64,000 bases of DNA from positions 1 through 64,000 of the forward strand of contig JANORB010000078.1 of NCBI GenBank assembly GCA_031415135.1, read 5' to 3'. The notes under the pieces are model-generated. The model was not told the origin of the DNA, searched no databases, and worked only from the letters and a program-made list of their open reading frames with translations. Below, in pieces: positions 1 to 9,037 of the stretch (positions are counted from its first letter, which is position 1; the number at the start of each line of letters is the position of its first letter). The DNA is from LGRD01 sp031415135 (GTDB lineage Bacteria; Pseudomonadota; Gammaproteobacteria; Burkholderiales; Burkholderiaceae_C). A program made the translations under genes and the position numbers.

Positions 1-719
1 CGATCTCGACCCGCCACCTGAGCTTCGTCGAAACCGGGCGCTCGCTGCCGAGCCGCGAAATGGTGTTGCGCCTGTCCGAACGGCTGGCCATCCCGCTGCG
101 CGATCGCAACACAATGTTGATGGCGGCCGGTTATGCGCCGATGTACCAGGAGCGCGCGCTCGACGACCCCGCACTGGCGCCGGCCCGGCATGCGGTGGAC
201 CTGGTGCTCAAGGGCCACGAGCCCTGCCCCGCGCTGGCGCTGGACCGGCACTGGAACATGGTGGCCAGCAACCGCATGGTGGCGCCGCTGCTGGCCGGCG
301 TGGACGCCGGGTTGCTCAAACCCCCGCTGAACGTGCTGCGGCTCAGCCTGCACCCGAACGGCCTGGCGCCGCGCATCGCCAACCTGAACCAATGGCGCGC
401 TCACCTGTTCACCCGTCTGCGCCAGCTGATCCAGGCCAGCGCCGACCCGGTGCTGGTGGCCTTGCTCGACGAACTGCAGCGCTATCCGGCCGCCGCCGCG
501 GCGGATGGCGTGCACCTCGACGGTGAATGGCTAGGGGTGGTGGTGCCGCTGCGCCTGATCACGCCGACGGGGGCGCTGAACTTCATCAGCACCACCACGG
601 TGTTCGGCTCGCCGGTGGACGTGACCCTGCAGGAACTGGCGGTGGAAACGCTGTTCCCGGCCGATGCGCAGACCGCCGAGGCCTTGCGCGCGATGGCACA
701 GGGCCGCCTCGATGCTTGA
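1..719 (+). CDS. XRE-family transcriptional regulator with MmyB-like ligand-binding domain (5' end missing)
   Basis: The gene is cut by the window start; the frame is open from base 3. The first visible residues (ISTRHLSFVETGRSLPSREM) are the end of a helix-turn-helix of the XRE type, of the subgroup that continues with a run like ERLAIPLRDRNTMLMAAGYAP. The remaining roughly 190 residues match the MmyB-like (MLTR) ligand-binding domain: the stretch with LALDRHWNMVASN, then NVLRLSLHPNGLAPRIANL, and the end with FGSPVDVTLQELAVETLFPAD. Members are DNA-binding repressors or activators that often control a neighbouring short-chain dehydrogenase or hydrolase. The gene just downstream is a hydrolase remnant, so its usual target may have been lost. 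The start lies outside the window. Confidence 0.85.
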   Translation, partial: ISTRHLSFVETGRSLPSREMVLRLSERLAIPLRDRNTMLMAAGYAPMYQERALDDPALAPARHAVDLVLKGHEPCPALALDRHWNMVASNRMVAPLLAGVDAGLLKPPLNVLRLSLHPNGLAPRIANLNQWRAHLFTRLRQLIQASADPVLVALLDELQRYPAAAAADGVHLDGEWLGVVVPLRLITPTGALNFISTTTVFGSPVDVTLQELAVETLFPADAQTAEALRAMAQGRLDA

Positions 720-822
720 TCCGGTGTAGGTGCGCTCCGACAGCGCAAAGCGGCGGCGCCTGCTGATGCCGGCGGCCGCGGCTCGCTACTGTTGCGCCTT
801 TTGTGCAACATCGGCAGCCATC

Positions 823-1095
823 ATGGAAATCACCTCGGAGCGCATCGACCGCCCATTGAGCGCCCGGCTGGCCACACCGCCACCGGTGCCGACAACCTCG
901 ATCTACAGCCGCAGCGACGGTGTCGTGGCCTGGCAGACCTGCCGGCACGGCAGCCCGCGCGCGGATGTCGAAGACATCGAAGTGCCGGGCAGCCACCTCG
1001 GCATGGCCTGGAACCCGGCCACCTTGCGCATCGTCGCCGAGCGCCTGGCCCAGCCCGCCGCAACGGCGGCCGCGCAGGCTGCGGTTGCCATGTGA
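823..1095 (+). pseudogene. C-terminal remnant of an alpha/beta-hydrolase
   Basis: About 90 codons remain. The stretch PVPTTSIYSRSDGVVAW followed by the region with EVPGSHLGMAWNPATL and AERLAQP matches the C-terminal end of a family of proteobacterial alpha/beta-hydrolases. It carries the positions of the catalytic Asp (in SRSDG) and His (in GSHLG). The N-terminal two thirds, including the nucleophile-elbow serine, is absent; upstream bases 720-822 give no continuation. The open frame can be extended to a GTG at 730, but residues 1-31 of that longer frame look non-coding. I call it a 5'-deleted pseudogene; an alternative is a very short real protein, which seems unlikely with no nucleophile. 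Confidence 0.65.
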
Positions 1096-1213
1096 CGAAG
1101 CACTCGAACCGGGTCTGGCGGGGAATGGCCGCTTGCCACGGACGATAGCGCGTAGCATCGCGCGTTCCGGGCCTGGTTGCCCTTCCCTGCCCCCTCCCCA
1201 TCGTCAGGCGGCC

Positions 1214-2617
1214 ATGATCCTCAGTCTGTACGAACGAGCGATTCGAATCCGCTACGCCTTTCCGTTGGTCGTGGTCGCCGCGGTCTTGCTGATGACGCTC
1301 AATGAGCTGTCGTACGAGAACTCGCGGCGGACCCTGCGCAATGGCATCGCCTTGACCGATGCCCGCATCGCGTCGCAGCGCACCCTGCAGCTCGTCACCG
1401 ACGCCGAGCTGGCCGTGCGCGCCCGGATGGTCGACGGCGGCCCGGCCCATCTTGATCGCTTCAGGGCCGCCCAGCGCGAATTGCCGCAGGCCAGTGCTGC
1501 CACGTTCAGGTTGATCGCGGAAGTCGACCCTGACGGCAAGATCGATGTGCAGACCCTGCGCAAGCACCTGAGCGAGCGCATGGCGGAGCTGGCCCGCGGC
1601 GTCGAGCTGATCGAGGCGGGCCAGATCGACGCGGCGCGCACGCTGGTGGCCAGCGGGGACGTCGGGCAACGCAACAGTGCCACCCGCGTGGCCCTGGAGC
1701 GCCTGCTCAATCAGGCCGCCGCGCTGCAACAGGTGGCCCGCGTCACCCTGTACGACGCCATGAGCGCCAGCCGCTGGCTGGTGCACGGCTTGACCTTCCT
1801 GGTGGCCCTGGGCTTGTACGTTTTCATGCGCCAGGTCGTGCGCCTGGACGCGGCCCGCTTGCGCGAGCAGCAACGCCTTGAATCACAGGTGGCCGAGCGC
1901 ACCAGCGAACTGAGCGAACTGGCCTCGTACCTGATGACCGCGCGGGAGGACGAGCGCGGCCGCCTGGCGCGCGAGTTGCATGACGAGCTGGGCGCCTTGC
2001 TGTCCACCATCAAGCTCGATCTGGCACGCGCGCGACGCACCGTTGATTTGCCCGCCGCCGCGCTGGAGCGGCTGCAGTCGGTTGACAAGCGCCTGAACGA
2101 CGGCATCGCGCTGAAGCGCCGCATCATCGAAAACCTGCGGCCTTCGGCGCTCGACCACCTCGGTCTCACCGACAGCCTGGCGCTGCTGTGCCGCGAGAGC
2201 GCCGAGTTGCTGGGGGTGCCGGTGCACGAAGACCTCGAAGCGTTTTCGATGGCGCGCGACCGCGAGTTGACGGTCTACCGCCTGGTGCAGGAAGCGCTGA
2301 CGAATGTGGCCAAGTACGCGCGCGCCAGCAAGGTCATCGTGCGCTGTCGGCGTGACGGCGGCGAGGCGCTGGTCGAGGTCAGCGACGACGGCCGCGGCTT
2401 CGAAGCCGGCAAGGTGGCCATCGGCCAGCATGGCCTGGCCGGCATGCGCCTGCGGGTCGAGGCCCATGGCGGCAGCATCAGCGTGCAGTCGTCGCCAGGC
2501 CATGGCACGACGGTGAAAGCGCGGATGCGCGCGCTGCCCCGCGAAGCCGAACGGGGCGCCGCTGGCGTGGCCGGCGTTTCACAGACCAGGGCAGACGCCG
2601 ACCGCGACGCCGCGTGA
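1214..2617 (+). CDS. Orphan NarX/DegS-type sensor histidine kinase (HisKA_3)
   Basis: A 467-residue inner-membrane sensor kinase. Transmembrane segments lie near residues 14-30 and 188-206, and the region between them looks like a helical periplasmic (CHASE3-like) sensor. A coiled coil around 209-245 leads into the HisKA_3 phospho-acceptor motif RLARELHDELG, with the phosphorylatable His at about 256. The HATPase part shows QEALTNVAKYARA (N box), VSDDGRGF and HGLAGMRLR (G boxes). A 30-residue Ala/Arg-rich tail follows. The ATG at 1214 is preferred because the first membrane helix begins soon after it; longer forms lack coding character. No response regulator is adjacent, so its partner is elsewhere. 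The cytochrome-like gene 226 bp downstream is not obviously linked. Confidence 0.85.
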   Translation: MILSLYERAIRIRYAFPLVVVAAVLLMTLNELSYENSRRTLRNGIALTDARIASQRTLQLVTDAELAVRARMVDGGPAHLDRFRAAQRELPQASAATFRLIAEVDPDGKIDVQTLRKHLSERMAELARGVELIEAGQIDAARTLVASGDVGQRNSATRVALERLLNQAAALQQVARVTLYDAMSASRWLVHGLTFLVALGLYVFMRQVVRLDAARLREQQRLESQVAERTSELSELASYLMTAREDERGRLARELHDELGALLSTIKLDLARARRTVDLPAAALERLQSVDKRLNDGIALKRRIIENLRPSALDHLGLTDSLALLCRESAELLGVPVHEDLEAFSMARDRELTVYRLVQEALTNVAKYARASKVIVRCRRDGGEALVEVSDDGRGFEAGKVAIGQHGLAGMRLRVEAHGGSISVQSSPGHGTTVKARMRALPREAERGAAGVAGVSQTRADADRDAA

Positions 2618-2843
2618 CCCGGCCGGGCCGCCGATGGCCATGCCGCGGCGGCGTTTCGCAACAACACCGTGGGTAACCAATTGCGCGCTGTGGCCGGGCT
2701 CGTTTCGGTGCGCCAGAGGCTGGGGCCACCACCACGCCGGCGCCGATGCCGCGACGCCGAACGAAGTGTTTCGTCGGCTTACCAATTCCAACCTGGAGGC
2801 CGGATTCATGGCCTAGATTCGATCAACAGCGAGTTTTCAAGCC

Positions 2844-3659
2844 ATGACCCACGTCCATTCCCGTTCGCCCCAGCGCCTTCTTGCAGCGGCCGCGCTGCTG
2901 TGCCTGGCTGTCGGCGCCGCGCCGGCCTTCGCGCAGAACGCCGTCACCGGCAAGGCGCTGTTCGACGACACGATCAACAGCACCGGCATCAACACCTTCA
3001 CCGGCGACTGCACCAGCTGCCACCAGTCGGTGCAGAACCGCCGCATCAAGATCGGCGGCAGTCCGTACGCTGAAATCAGCCTGACGACCGCGAGCAACCG
3101 GCTCGGCACGGCGATCGGCTCGGTGCCGGCGATGCAGCAGTTCCAGGCCTTGAGCGCGGCACAGATCCAGGACCTCGCGGCCTACATCGCTGACACCCCC
3201 GAGACCAGCACCGACCAGCTCAACTTCACCGCCAGCGCCGTCAACAGCGCCAGCGCGGCGCAATTCGTCGAGTTGAAACACGCAAAGGCCACCACCGAGA
3301 CGCTGCGGGTGGTGAGCGTGGCCATCACCGGCACCACCGGATCGCGCTTCACCCGGACCTCCGACACCTGCGACCAGCAGACGCTGCCCGCCGCTGGCAC
3401 CTGCCGCGTGACCATCACCTATTCGGCGCCCGACACGGCCGGCTCGATGGTGCCGTTGACCTTCACCTTGCGCCAGGGCGCGTCGACCACCGACTTCACC
3501 CGCACCATGTTCCTGAACGGCTCGGTGGCAGTGACCACACCGCCGCCCGGTGGCAGCGCCAGCGGCAGCGATTCCGGCGGCGGGGCGCTGGGCTGGCCGT
3601 GGCTGGCGGCGCTGGCGTTCGCCACCGCGGCGCTGCGGCGGACCCGCCGGCGCGCCTGA
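2844..3659 (+). CDS. Exported c-type-cytochrome-like protein with a GlyGly-CTERM-type tail
   Basis: A 271-residue exported protein. A signal peptide (residues 1-30, ending PAFA) is followed by a small cytochrome c domain with one haem-attachment motif CTSCH (Cys56, Cys59, His60) and a closing helix AAQIQDLAAYIAD. Residues about 125-235 resemble the beta-sandwich modules (ASPM/HYDIN-like) often seen in surface proteins; two cysteines there (in SDTCDQQ and AGTCRV) may pair. The C-terminus has a Ser/Gly run SGSDSGGGALGW, one hydrophobic helix and a basic end RRTRRRA. That is the layout of the GlyGly-CTERM signal processed by rhombosortases, so the mature protein is probably transferred to the outer surface or secreted. 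No sortase gene lies in this window. The electron partner is unknown. Confidence 0.75.
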   Translation: MTHVHSRSPQRLLAAAALLCLAVGAAPAFAQNAVTGKALFDDTINSTGINTFTGDCTSCHQSVQNRRIKIGGSPYAEISLTTASNRLGTAIGSVPAMQQFQALSAAQIQDLAAYIADTPETSTDQLNFTASAVNSASAAQFVELKHAKATTETLRVVSVAITGTTGSRFTRTSDTCDQQTLPAAGTCRVTITYSAPDTAGSMVPLTFTLRQGASTTDFTRTMFLNGSVAVTTPPPGGSASGSDSGGGALGWPWLAALAFATAALRRTRRRA

Positions 3660-3680
3660 GGCCCGACCGCGCGCGGCGAT

Positions 3681-5867
3681 TCAATATTTCACGCGCGCCA
3701 GGTAGCTGCGCTCGGCCGCCGCGCGCGCCTGCCCCAGCGTGTGGATGCCCAGGCCTTGCAGCAACGGGATCAGGCGCAAGAAGATCTCGGCGGTCACGAA
3801 CGCGTCGCCCATCGCGGTGTGGCGCCCCATCACCGCCACGCCCAGCCGCTCGGCAATCGCTTCGAGCCGGTGCGATTCCTGGTTCGGGTGCACCACCGGT
3901 GACAGCAGCAAGGTGTCGAGCACCGGCTGGTCGAAGCGCACGCCGCTGGCCGCTTCCTTCAACTGCAGGAAGCGCATGTCGAACGCCGCGTTGTGGGCCA
4001 CCAGAACCGTGTCTTGCGCAAAGGCGTGAAACGCGGCCAGCGTTGCGGCGATGCGGGGCTGGCCGATCACCATCTCCGGCTGAATGCCGTGGAACGCGAT
4101 CGACGCCGCAGGAATGGAGCGCTGCGGGTCGACCAGTTGCTCGAAGCACTCCGAGCGCAGCAGCTTGCCGTTGACGATGCGGGTTGCGCCGATCTGGATG
4201 ATCTCGTCGCCCTCGGACGGGTTCAGGCCGGTGGTCTCGGTGTCGAACACGGTGTAGCTCAGGTCGGCGAGTTGGCGGTCATCGAGTTCGCGCACCTGCG
4301 GTGATGTCTGGAACAGGTCGAAGTCGTAGAACTCGGGCCGGCTCGGGCTGCGCACGAAGGTCGCCGCATCGAGCGGCTGCTGTGCGTCGGCCAGCGGCAG
4401 CAGGAAGCGAAAAAACGCCTGGTGGCGCACACGCTCGCGCTCGACCCAGAACTCGCCGCCGTGGCGCTGGGTCACGTCGCGCACCGTCATGGCGGTGCTG
4501 TCCGGGCCGATCTTCATCGGCTCGGTTTCCCAGCCCGTCACGGTCTCGGTGCTCAGGCCCGGGCCGGCCCAGGCCAGGTCGAGGTGCGCGTGGCCGCCCG
4601 GGGCCGGCAGCAGGCGCAGCTGGATCAGCTTGACGCTGTGGTCGGCGACCAGCCGGCCGGCCAGGTGGGTGAGCGCCTGCAACAGAGAAAAGCTGTCGAC
4701 CTTGAGCCACAGTGTGGTGTGAACCTCGGCGCCACTGACGCGCACGCCGCCGATGGCCTCGATGCGCCGCAGGCCGGCCGACACCAGATCGGCGCCCAGC
4801 ATGTCTTCGAGCGGCCAGCGCGCTTTCATGCCTTGCGCCGTCTCGTCGGCGAGCGCGCGGATGCGCCCGCTCATCCGGCCGACCTCATCCCGGATGACGG
4901 CGTGAAAGCGCTCGCGCATCGCCGGTTCGATGTCCGGATACTCCAGCATGTCGACCGCCGCCTGCAAGTTGCCCAGCGAGGCCCGGCTGCCTTCGGTCAG
5001 GCCGTGCAGCAGCCGGTCGCGCGCCGACTCGGCCTCGTAGGTGGCGGTGATGTTGTCCAGCATCAGCACAAAACCGCTGAGGGTGTTGTGCTCGCCGACC
5101 TCGCCGGCCTCGCCGCCCTCGCCGGCATGGCGCACCGGCGCCATCAGTGCGCGCAGCAGTTGGCCGCTCGGCGTGGCGGTGACGAACTGCGCCGTCGGGC
5201 TGGCGGCGCCGCGCCGCAGGCGCTGCTGGATGTTCTCCAGCGCATGCGCGACCAGCGTGCGGTCGAACACGGTGTAGATCGATCGACCCAGGCCGATCAG
5301 CTCGGCGCCGGAGGCACCCTCCGGCGCCAGCGACAGGGCCCGAAACTGCAAGCGGGCGCGGTTGTTGTAGAGCAGGATGCGGCCGTCCAGGTTGCACACC
5401 ACCACGCTTTGCGTCAGCTCCGACATCAGCGCCGCCAGCCGGCTGCGCTCTTGTTCGATGCCGCGGCTGGCCTCGGCCACCTTGTGCCCGATCTCGGCCC
5501 GCAGGCGCGCGCGCTCTTGCACGAGCTGATTGATCGCCTCGGCCAGGCCCTGGTTGGCAGCACTTCCGGTGGGCGGCAGTTCGCGCTCAACGTCGGTGCG
5601 CAGCAGCACCTGGGTCTGCTCCAGCAAGCGCGCGGGCTCGGCCACGAAGTGATTGAACCCGCGGCGCAGCGCCACCGCCGCCGCCGCAAACACGATCAGC
5701 GAACTCATGAACACCAGCGCCGCGCGCGGGCCGAGCACGGCGCCCACGGCGTCGCGCTCGGGGCCGTCCAGCGTGGCCCACACCAGCGCCGCCGTGCCGG
5801 CAACCCACAGCGCCAGCGCCAGCCCGAGCGCCAGCGTGGCGACGATCAGCCGCCGGTCCTGGCTCAA
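3681..5867 (-). CDS. Membrane-anchored degenerate sensor kinase fused to a DEDDh 3'-5' exonuclease
   Basis: A 728-residue multidomain protein. Two membrane helices (about 8-30 and 45-68) precede a coiled coil, a PAS-like domain (about 145-260) and a histidine-kinase-like region (about 285-510). The HisKA H box is replaced by LTEGSRASLGNLQ, with no phospho-acceptor His, and the ATP-binding part is also eroded. The C-terminal 190 residues are a DnaQ/epsilon-type exonuclease with all catalytic positions: Asp542 and Glu544 (FDTETTGL), Asp630 (HNAAFDMRFL), His683 and Asp688 (HTAMGDAF). The start is a TTG at 5867 that overlaps the stop of the upstream response regulator (TTGA), which implies translational coupling; all longer frames are non-coding. 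The family is known beside symporter-kinase genes, but its substrate is not established. Confidence 0.8.
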   Translation of the reverse strand: MSQDRRLIVATLALGLALALWVAGTAALVWATLDGPERDAVGAVLGPRAALVFMSSLIVFAAAAVALRRGFNHFVAEPARLLEQTQVLLRTDVERELPPTGSAANQGLAEAINQLVQERARLRAEIGHKVAEASRGIEQERSRLAALMSELTQSVVVCNLDGRILLYNNRARLQFRALSLAPEGASGAELIGLGRSIYTVFDRTLVAHALENIQQRLRRGAASPTAQFVTATPSGQLLRALMAPVRHAGEGGEAGEVGEHNTLSGFVLMLDNITATYEAESARDRLLHGLTEGSRASLGNLQAAVDMLEYPDIEPAMRERFHAVIRDEVGRMSGRIRALADETAQGMKARWPLEDMLGADLVSAGLRRIEAIGGVRVSGAEVHTTLWLKVDSFSLLQALTHLAGRLVADHSVKLIQLRLLPAPGGHAHLDLAWAGPGLSTETVTGWETEPMKIGPDSTAMTVRDVTQRHGGEFWVERERVRHQAFFRFLLPLADAQQPLDAATFVRSPSRPEFYDFDLFQTSPQVRELDDRQLADLSYTVFDTETTGLNPSEGDEIIQIGATRIVNGKLLRSECFEQLVDPQRSIPAASIAFHGIQPEMVIGQPRIAATLAAFHAFAQDTVLVAHNAAFDMRFLQLKEAASGVRFDQPVLDTLLLSPVVHPNQESHRLEAIAERLGVAVMGRHTAMGDAFVTAEIFLRLIPLLQGLGIHTLGQARAAAERSYLARVKY

Positions 5868-6238
5868 GGCGGCGGCTCCAGCATCTGCCGCACCTTCTGC
5901 GCCATCTCCCGGGTCGAAAACGGCTTGGTCATGTAGGCGCTGGCGCCCACGCCCAGGCCCTTGGCCACATCGGTGTCGCGGCCCTTGGCGGTCAGCATCA
6001 GGATCAGCGTGTCCTTCACGCTCTCGGTGGCGCGCACTTCCTGGCACACGTCGAAGCCGGTCTTGAGCGGCATCATCACGTCGAGCAGCACGAGGTGCGG
6101 GCGTTCGCGCAGGATGGCATCAATGGCCTGCTGGCCATCGCGCGCAATGCTGACTTCGTAGCCCTCGCGCTTCATCAGGTATTCGAGCGAGACCACGATG
6201 TTGGGCTCGTCGTCGGCGATCAATATTCGGTGGGTCAT
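5864..6238 (-). CDS. Single-domain response regulator (CheY-like)
   Basis: A 124-residue receiver domain with no output domain. It keeps the acidic pair in ILIADDEPN, the phospho-acceptor Asp in VLLDVMMP, the switch Thr in MLTAKG and the Lys in TKPFSTREM. The ATG overlaps the stop of the upstream symporter-kinase by four bases (ATGA), and its own stop overlaps the TTG start of the exonuclease fusion, so the three proteins are likely made in fixed proportion. The obvious phosphodonor is the upstream kinase. With no DNA-binding part it must act through protein contact; the downstream kinase-like exonuclease is the natural candidate, but this is inference. Confidence 0.9.
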   Translation of the reverse strand: MTHRILIADDEPNIVVSLEYLMKREGYEVSIARDGQQAIDAILRERPHLVLLDVMMPLKTGFDVCQEVRATESVKDTLILMLTAKGRDTDVAKGLGVGASAYMTKPFSTREMAQKVRQMLEPPP

Positions 6239-9024
6239 CGCGGCTCTCCAGGGGTATCGGCGCGCGCGCCGGGCCAGGCGGTGTGCCAGGGCAGATGGAA
6301 CGCAAACGTCGCGCCCTGGCCAGGTGTGGAGTCGACCCACATCCTGCCACCGAAGTGTTCGACGATGCGGCGGCTGATCGGCAGGCCCAGGCCGGTGCCC
6401 TGCGGCCGGTTGCTCTCGTCGCCACCCTGGCGAAAGCGCTCGAAGATCAGCGCCTGCTGCGCCACAGGAACACCCGGGCCGTTGTCGTGCACCGCCACCG
6501 TCACGCCCGCATCATCGGCGGTCAGCGTCAAGCGCACTCGGCCGCCGTCCGCCGGCACGAACTTGGCCGCATTGGACAGCAGGTTCATCAGCACCTGCAT
6601 CAAGCGGTCGGGGTCGGCCTGGAGGCAACGCAGCTGCGGCGGCAGTTGCAGCTCCAGCACCGCGCCGCGCTCGCGGAACATCTCGGCCGTGGTCTGCGCC
6701 GCCTGCGCCAGCAGGGCGCGCAGGTCGACATCGGTGTGCAGCCACTCGCCGTGGCCCGACTCGATCTTGGCCATGTCGAGCACCTGGTTGACCAGCCGGC
6801 TCAGGCGCTCGGTCTCGGCGGTGATGATGGCCAGGAAGCGCTGGCGCTGCTCGGTGGGCATGCCGGCGTCGTCGAGCATCAGCTCGGCCAGCGCGCGGAT
6901 CGACGTCAATGGCGTGCGCAGCTCGTGCGTCACCGACGACATGAAATCGTCCTTCAGCCGGTCCAGGCTTTTCAACTGCTCGTTGGCGGCGCGCAACTCG
7001 GTGGTGGCGCGCTCCAGCGAACGCGACTTGTCTTCCAGTTCGACCGCGTGGCTGCGCAGTTGCGAGGCCTCGTCGAGGATGCGCATCACGTCGTCCAGCG
7101 CGAGCGGTTCTTCTTCGACCACCGAGGCCACCATCACGCGCGCCGACGCACTGCCGATCGCACCGGCGAGCTGCGTCTCGACAAACTGAACCAGTTGCGC
7201 ATCGGGCGCGATCTGCGCGATGCCGGCCGCGCCGGCGCGGCGCGCGTAGTCTTCGAACAACTGCGTCGCGCGCGCTGTGCCCAGCAAGCGCCCGACCAGC
7301 GGCAGCAGGTCGGCCACGCGCGCCCGCCCTTGCCAGAACACCGGGCCGTGAATCGCCTGCGCGCCGTGGCCAGCGGCAGCCGGCGCGCGCTCGAACACGC
7401 CGACGAACAGCAGCGCCTGGCTGGTCTCGGCGGCCGACGGCGCGCGCCGCAACGACACGCCCACATACATCGCCACATTGGCCAGCAGGCTCCAGAACAG
7501 CGAATGGGTCAGGCTGTCGAGCCCGCCCAAGCCCAGCAGTTGCTCCGGCTTGAGCAGTGTGATGCCCCACGGGCCGTGTTGCAAAAAGTCGGTCGCCAGC
7601 CAGCCCGATTTGGCGATCGACGGCAGCATCAGCGTGTACACCCACAGCGCAAAACCCGCCAGCAAGCCGGCCAGCGCGCCGCTGCGCGTGCCACCGCGCC
7701 AGTACATGCCGCCCAGCATGGCCGGCGCGAACTGGGCCACCGCGGCAAAGCTGATCAGGCCGATGCTGACCAGCGCGTAGGCTTCGCCGGCGACATGGAA
7801 GTAGACGTAGCCGAGCAGCAGCACGACGACGATCGCCGCGCGGCGGATGCCCAGCAGCAGCCCGCTCAGGTCGCCGCCGGTGCGGGTGCTGAAGCGGCGC
7901 CAGCGCAGCAGCACCGGCATCACCAGGTCGTTGCAGACCATCGTCGAGACCGCAATCGTTTCGACGATGACCATGCCGGTGGCGGCCGACAAACCGCCGA
8001 TGAAGGCCAGCAGCGCCAACGTGGGCTGCCCGTGCGCCAGCGGCAGCGACAGCACGAAGCCCTCGGCGTTCATCGTGCCCGGCGCGAAGCTGAGCAGGCC
8101 GCCCAGCGCGATCGGCAGCACGAACAGGTTGATCAGCAACAGGTACAGCGGAAACGCCCACACCGCGCGCTTGAGGTGCTGTTCGGCCACGTTTTCGACC
8201 ACCATCACCTGGAACTGGCGCGGCAGGAAAATCACCGACAGCATGGCCAGCAGGGTGAGCGAAAACCACTGTTCGTAGGCAAACGCCTTGCCCTGCCCAA
8301 GCGTCAGCAGCCGGCTCAGTTCGGGCACCGCCTGGGCGCGCGCGAACAGGTCGCTCAGCCCGTCGAACAGGCCGTAGCTGACGAACACCCCGACCGCCAG
8401 GAAGGCCAGCAGCTTGACCACCGACTCGAACGCGATCGCCGCCACCATGCCTTCGTGCCGCTCCGCGCTGTCCAGGTGGCGCGCGCCGAACACCATCGTG
8501 AAACCGGCCAGCGCGAGCGCAAAGTACAGCGTGCTGTCGCGCCACCATGCGGCCCCCGCGCCATGCGCCTGGCCCAGCGGCGTGGTCAGCAGCGCATAGC
8601 CGCTGGAGATCGCCTTGAGCTGCAGGGCGATGTACGGCACGATGCCCACCACCGTGATCAGGGTCACCAGCCCGGCCAGCAGCGGGCTCTTGCCGTTGCG
8701 GCTGGCGATGAAGTCGGCGATCGACGTGATGCGGTAGGCCTTGGCGATGCGGATCATCTTGCGCACCACCATCCAGGCCAGCACCATCGCCAGCATCGGG
8801 CCCAGGTAGATCGGCAGGAACCACACGCCCGACGTGGCCGCCCGGCCGACACTGCCGAAGTAGGTCCAGGCGGTGCAGTAGACCGCCAGCGAGAGCGTGT
8901 AGACCCACGCGTTGCCGATGACCGACCGCCCTTGCCTCGCGCGCCGGTCGCCGAAGCTGGCCACCGCGAACAGCAGCAGCAAGTAGGCGAACGAGGCGCC
9001 GACGACCAGCGGGGCAGACAGCAT
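6235..9024 (-). CDS. Sodium:solute-symporter-type sensor histidine kinase (CbrA-like)
   Basis: A 929-residue protein whose first about 500 residues form a multi-helix sodium:solute symporter (SSSF) domain with the family-typical start FAVASFGDRRARQG and RITSIADFIASRNGKS. A linker and coiled coil lead to a HisKA domain with DDFMSSVTHELRTPL (phospho-acceptor His at about 700). The HATPase domain carries NLLSNAAKFVP, VHDNGPGVP and GTGLGLPI. This is the domain order of CbrA and related kinases, which couple transport or sensing of a metabolite to phosphorelay. Its stop overlaps the response regulator start by ATGA. The regulated solute cannot be named from sequence; nutrient or carboxylate sensing is the usual suggestion for this family. 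Confidence 0.9.
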   Translation of the reverse strand: MLSAPLVVGASFAYLLLLFAVASFGDRRARQGRSVIGNAWVYTLSLAVYCTAWTYFGSVGRAATSGVWFLPIYLGPMLAMVLAWMVVRKMIRIAKAYRITSIADFIASRNGKSPLLAGLVTLITVVGIVPYIALQLKAISSGYALLTTPLGQAHGAGAAWWRDSTLYFALALAGFTMVFGARHLDSAERHEGMVAAIAFESVVKLLAFLAVGVFVSYGLFDGLSDLFARAQAVPELSRLLTLGQGKAFAYEQWFSLTLLAMLSVIFLPRQFQVMVVENVAEQHLKRAVWAFPLYLLLINLFVLPIALGGLLSFAPGTMNAEGFVLSLPLAHGQPTLALLAFIGGLSAATGMVIVETIAVSTMVCNDLVMPVLLRWRRFSTRTGGDLSGLLLGIRRAAIVVVLLLGYVYFHVAGEAYALVSIGLISFAAVAQFAPAMLGGMYWRGGTRSGALAGLLAGFALWVYTLMLPSIAKSGWLATDFLQHGPWGITLLKPEQLLGLGGLDSLTHSLFWSLLANVAMYVGVSLRRAPSAAETSQALLFVGVFERAPAAAGHGAQAIHGPVFWQGRARVADLLPLVGRLLGTARATQLFEDYARRAGAAGIAQIAPDAQLVQFVETQLAGAIGSASARVMVASVVEEEPLALDDVMRILDEASQLRSHAVELEDKSRSLERATTELRAANEQLKSLDRLKDDFMSSVTHELRTPLTSIRALAELMLDDAGMPTEQRQRFLAIITAETERLSRLVNQVLDMAKIESGHGEWLHTDVDLRALLAQAAQTTAEMFRERGAVLELQLPPQLRCLQADPDRLMQVLMNLLSNAAKFVPADGGRVRLTLTADDAGVTVAVHDNGPGVPVAQQALIFERFRQGGDESNRPQGTGLGLPISRRIVEHFGGRMWVDSTPGQGATFAFHLPWHTAWPGARADTPGEPR

Positions 9025-9037
9025 CGGGGCCTGGGGT

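Noticed and set aside
1230..1250. CGATTCGAATCC, resembling a tRNA T-loop
   Set aside because: It lies within the histidine kinase coding sequence and no cloverleaf can be formed around it.
3660..3720. GC-rich inverted segments between convergent genes as a terminator
   Set aside because: No stem of useful length with a T run could be drawn.
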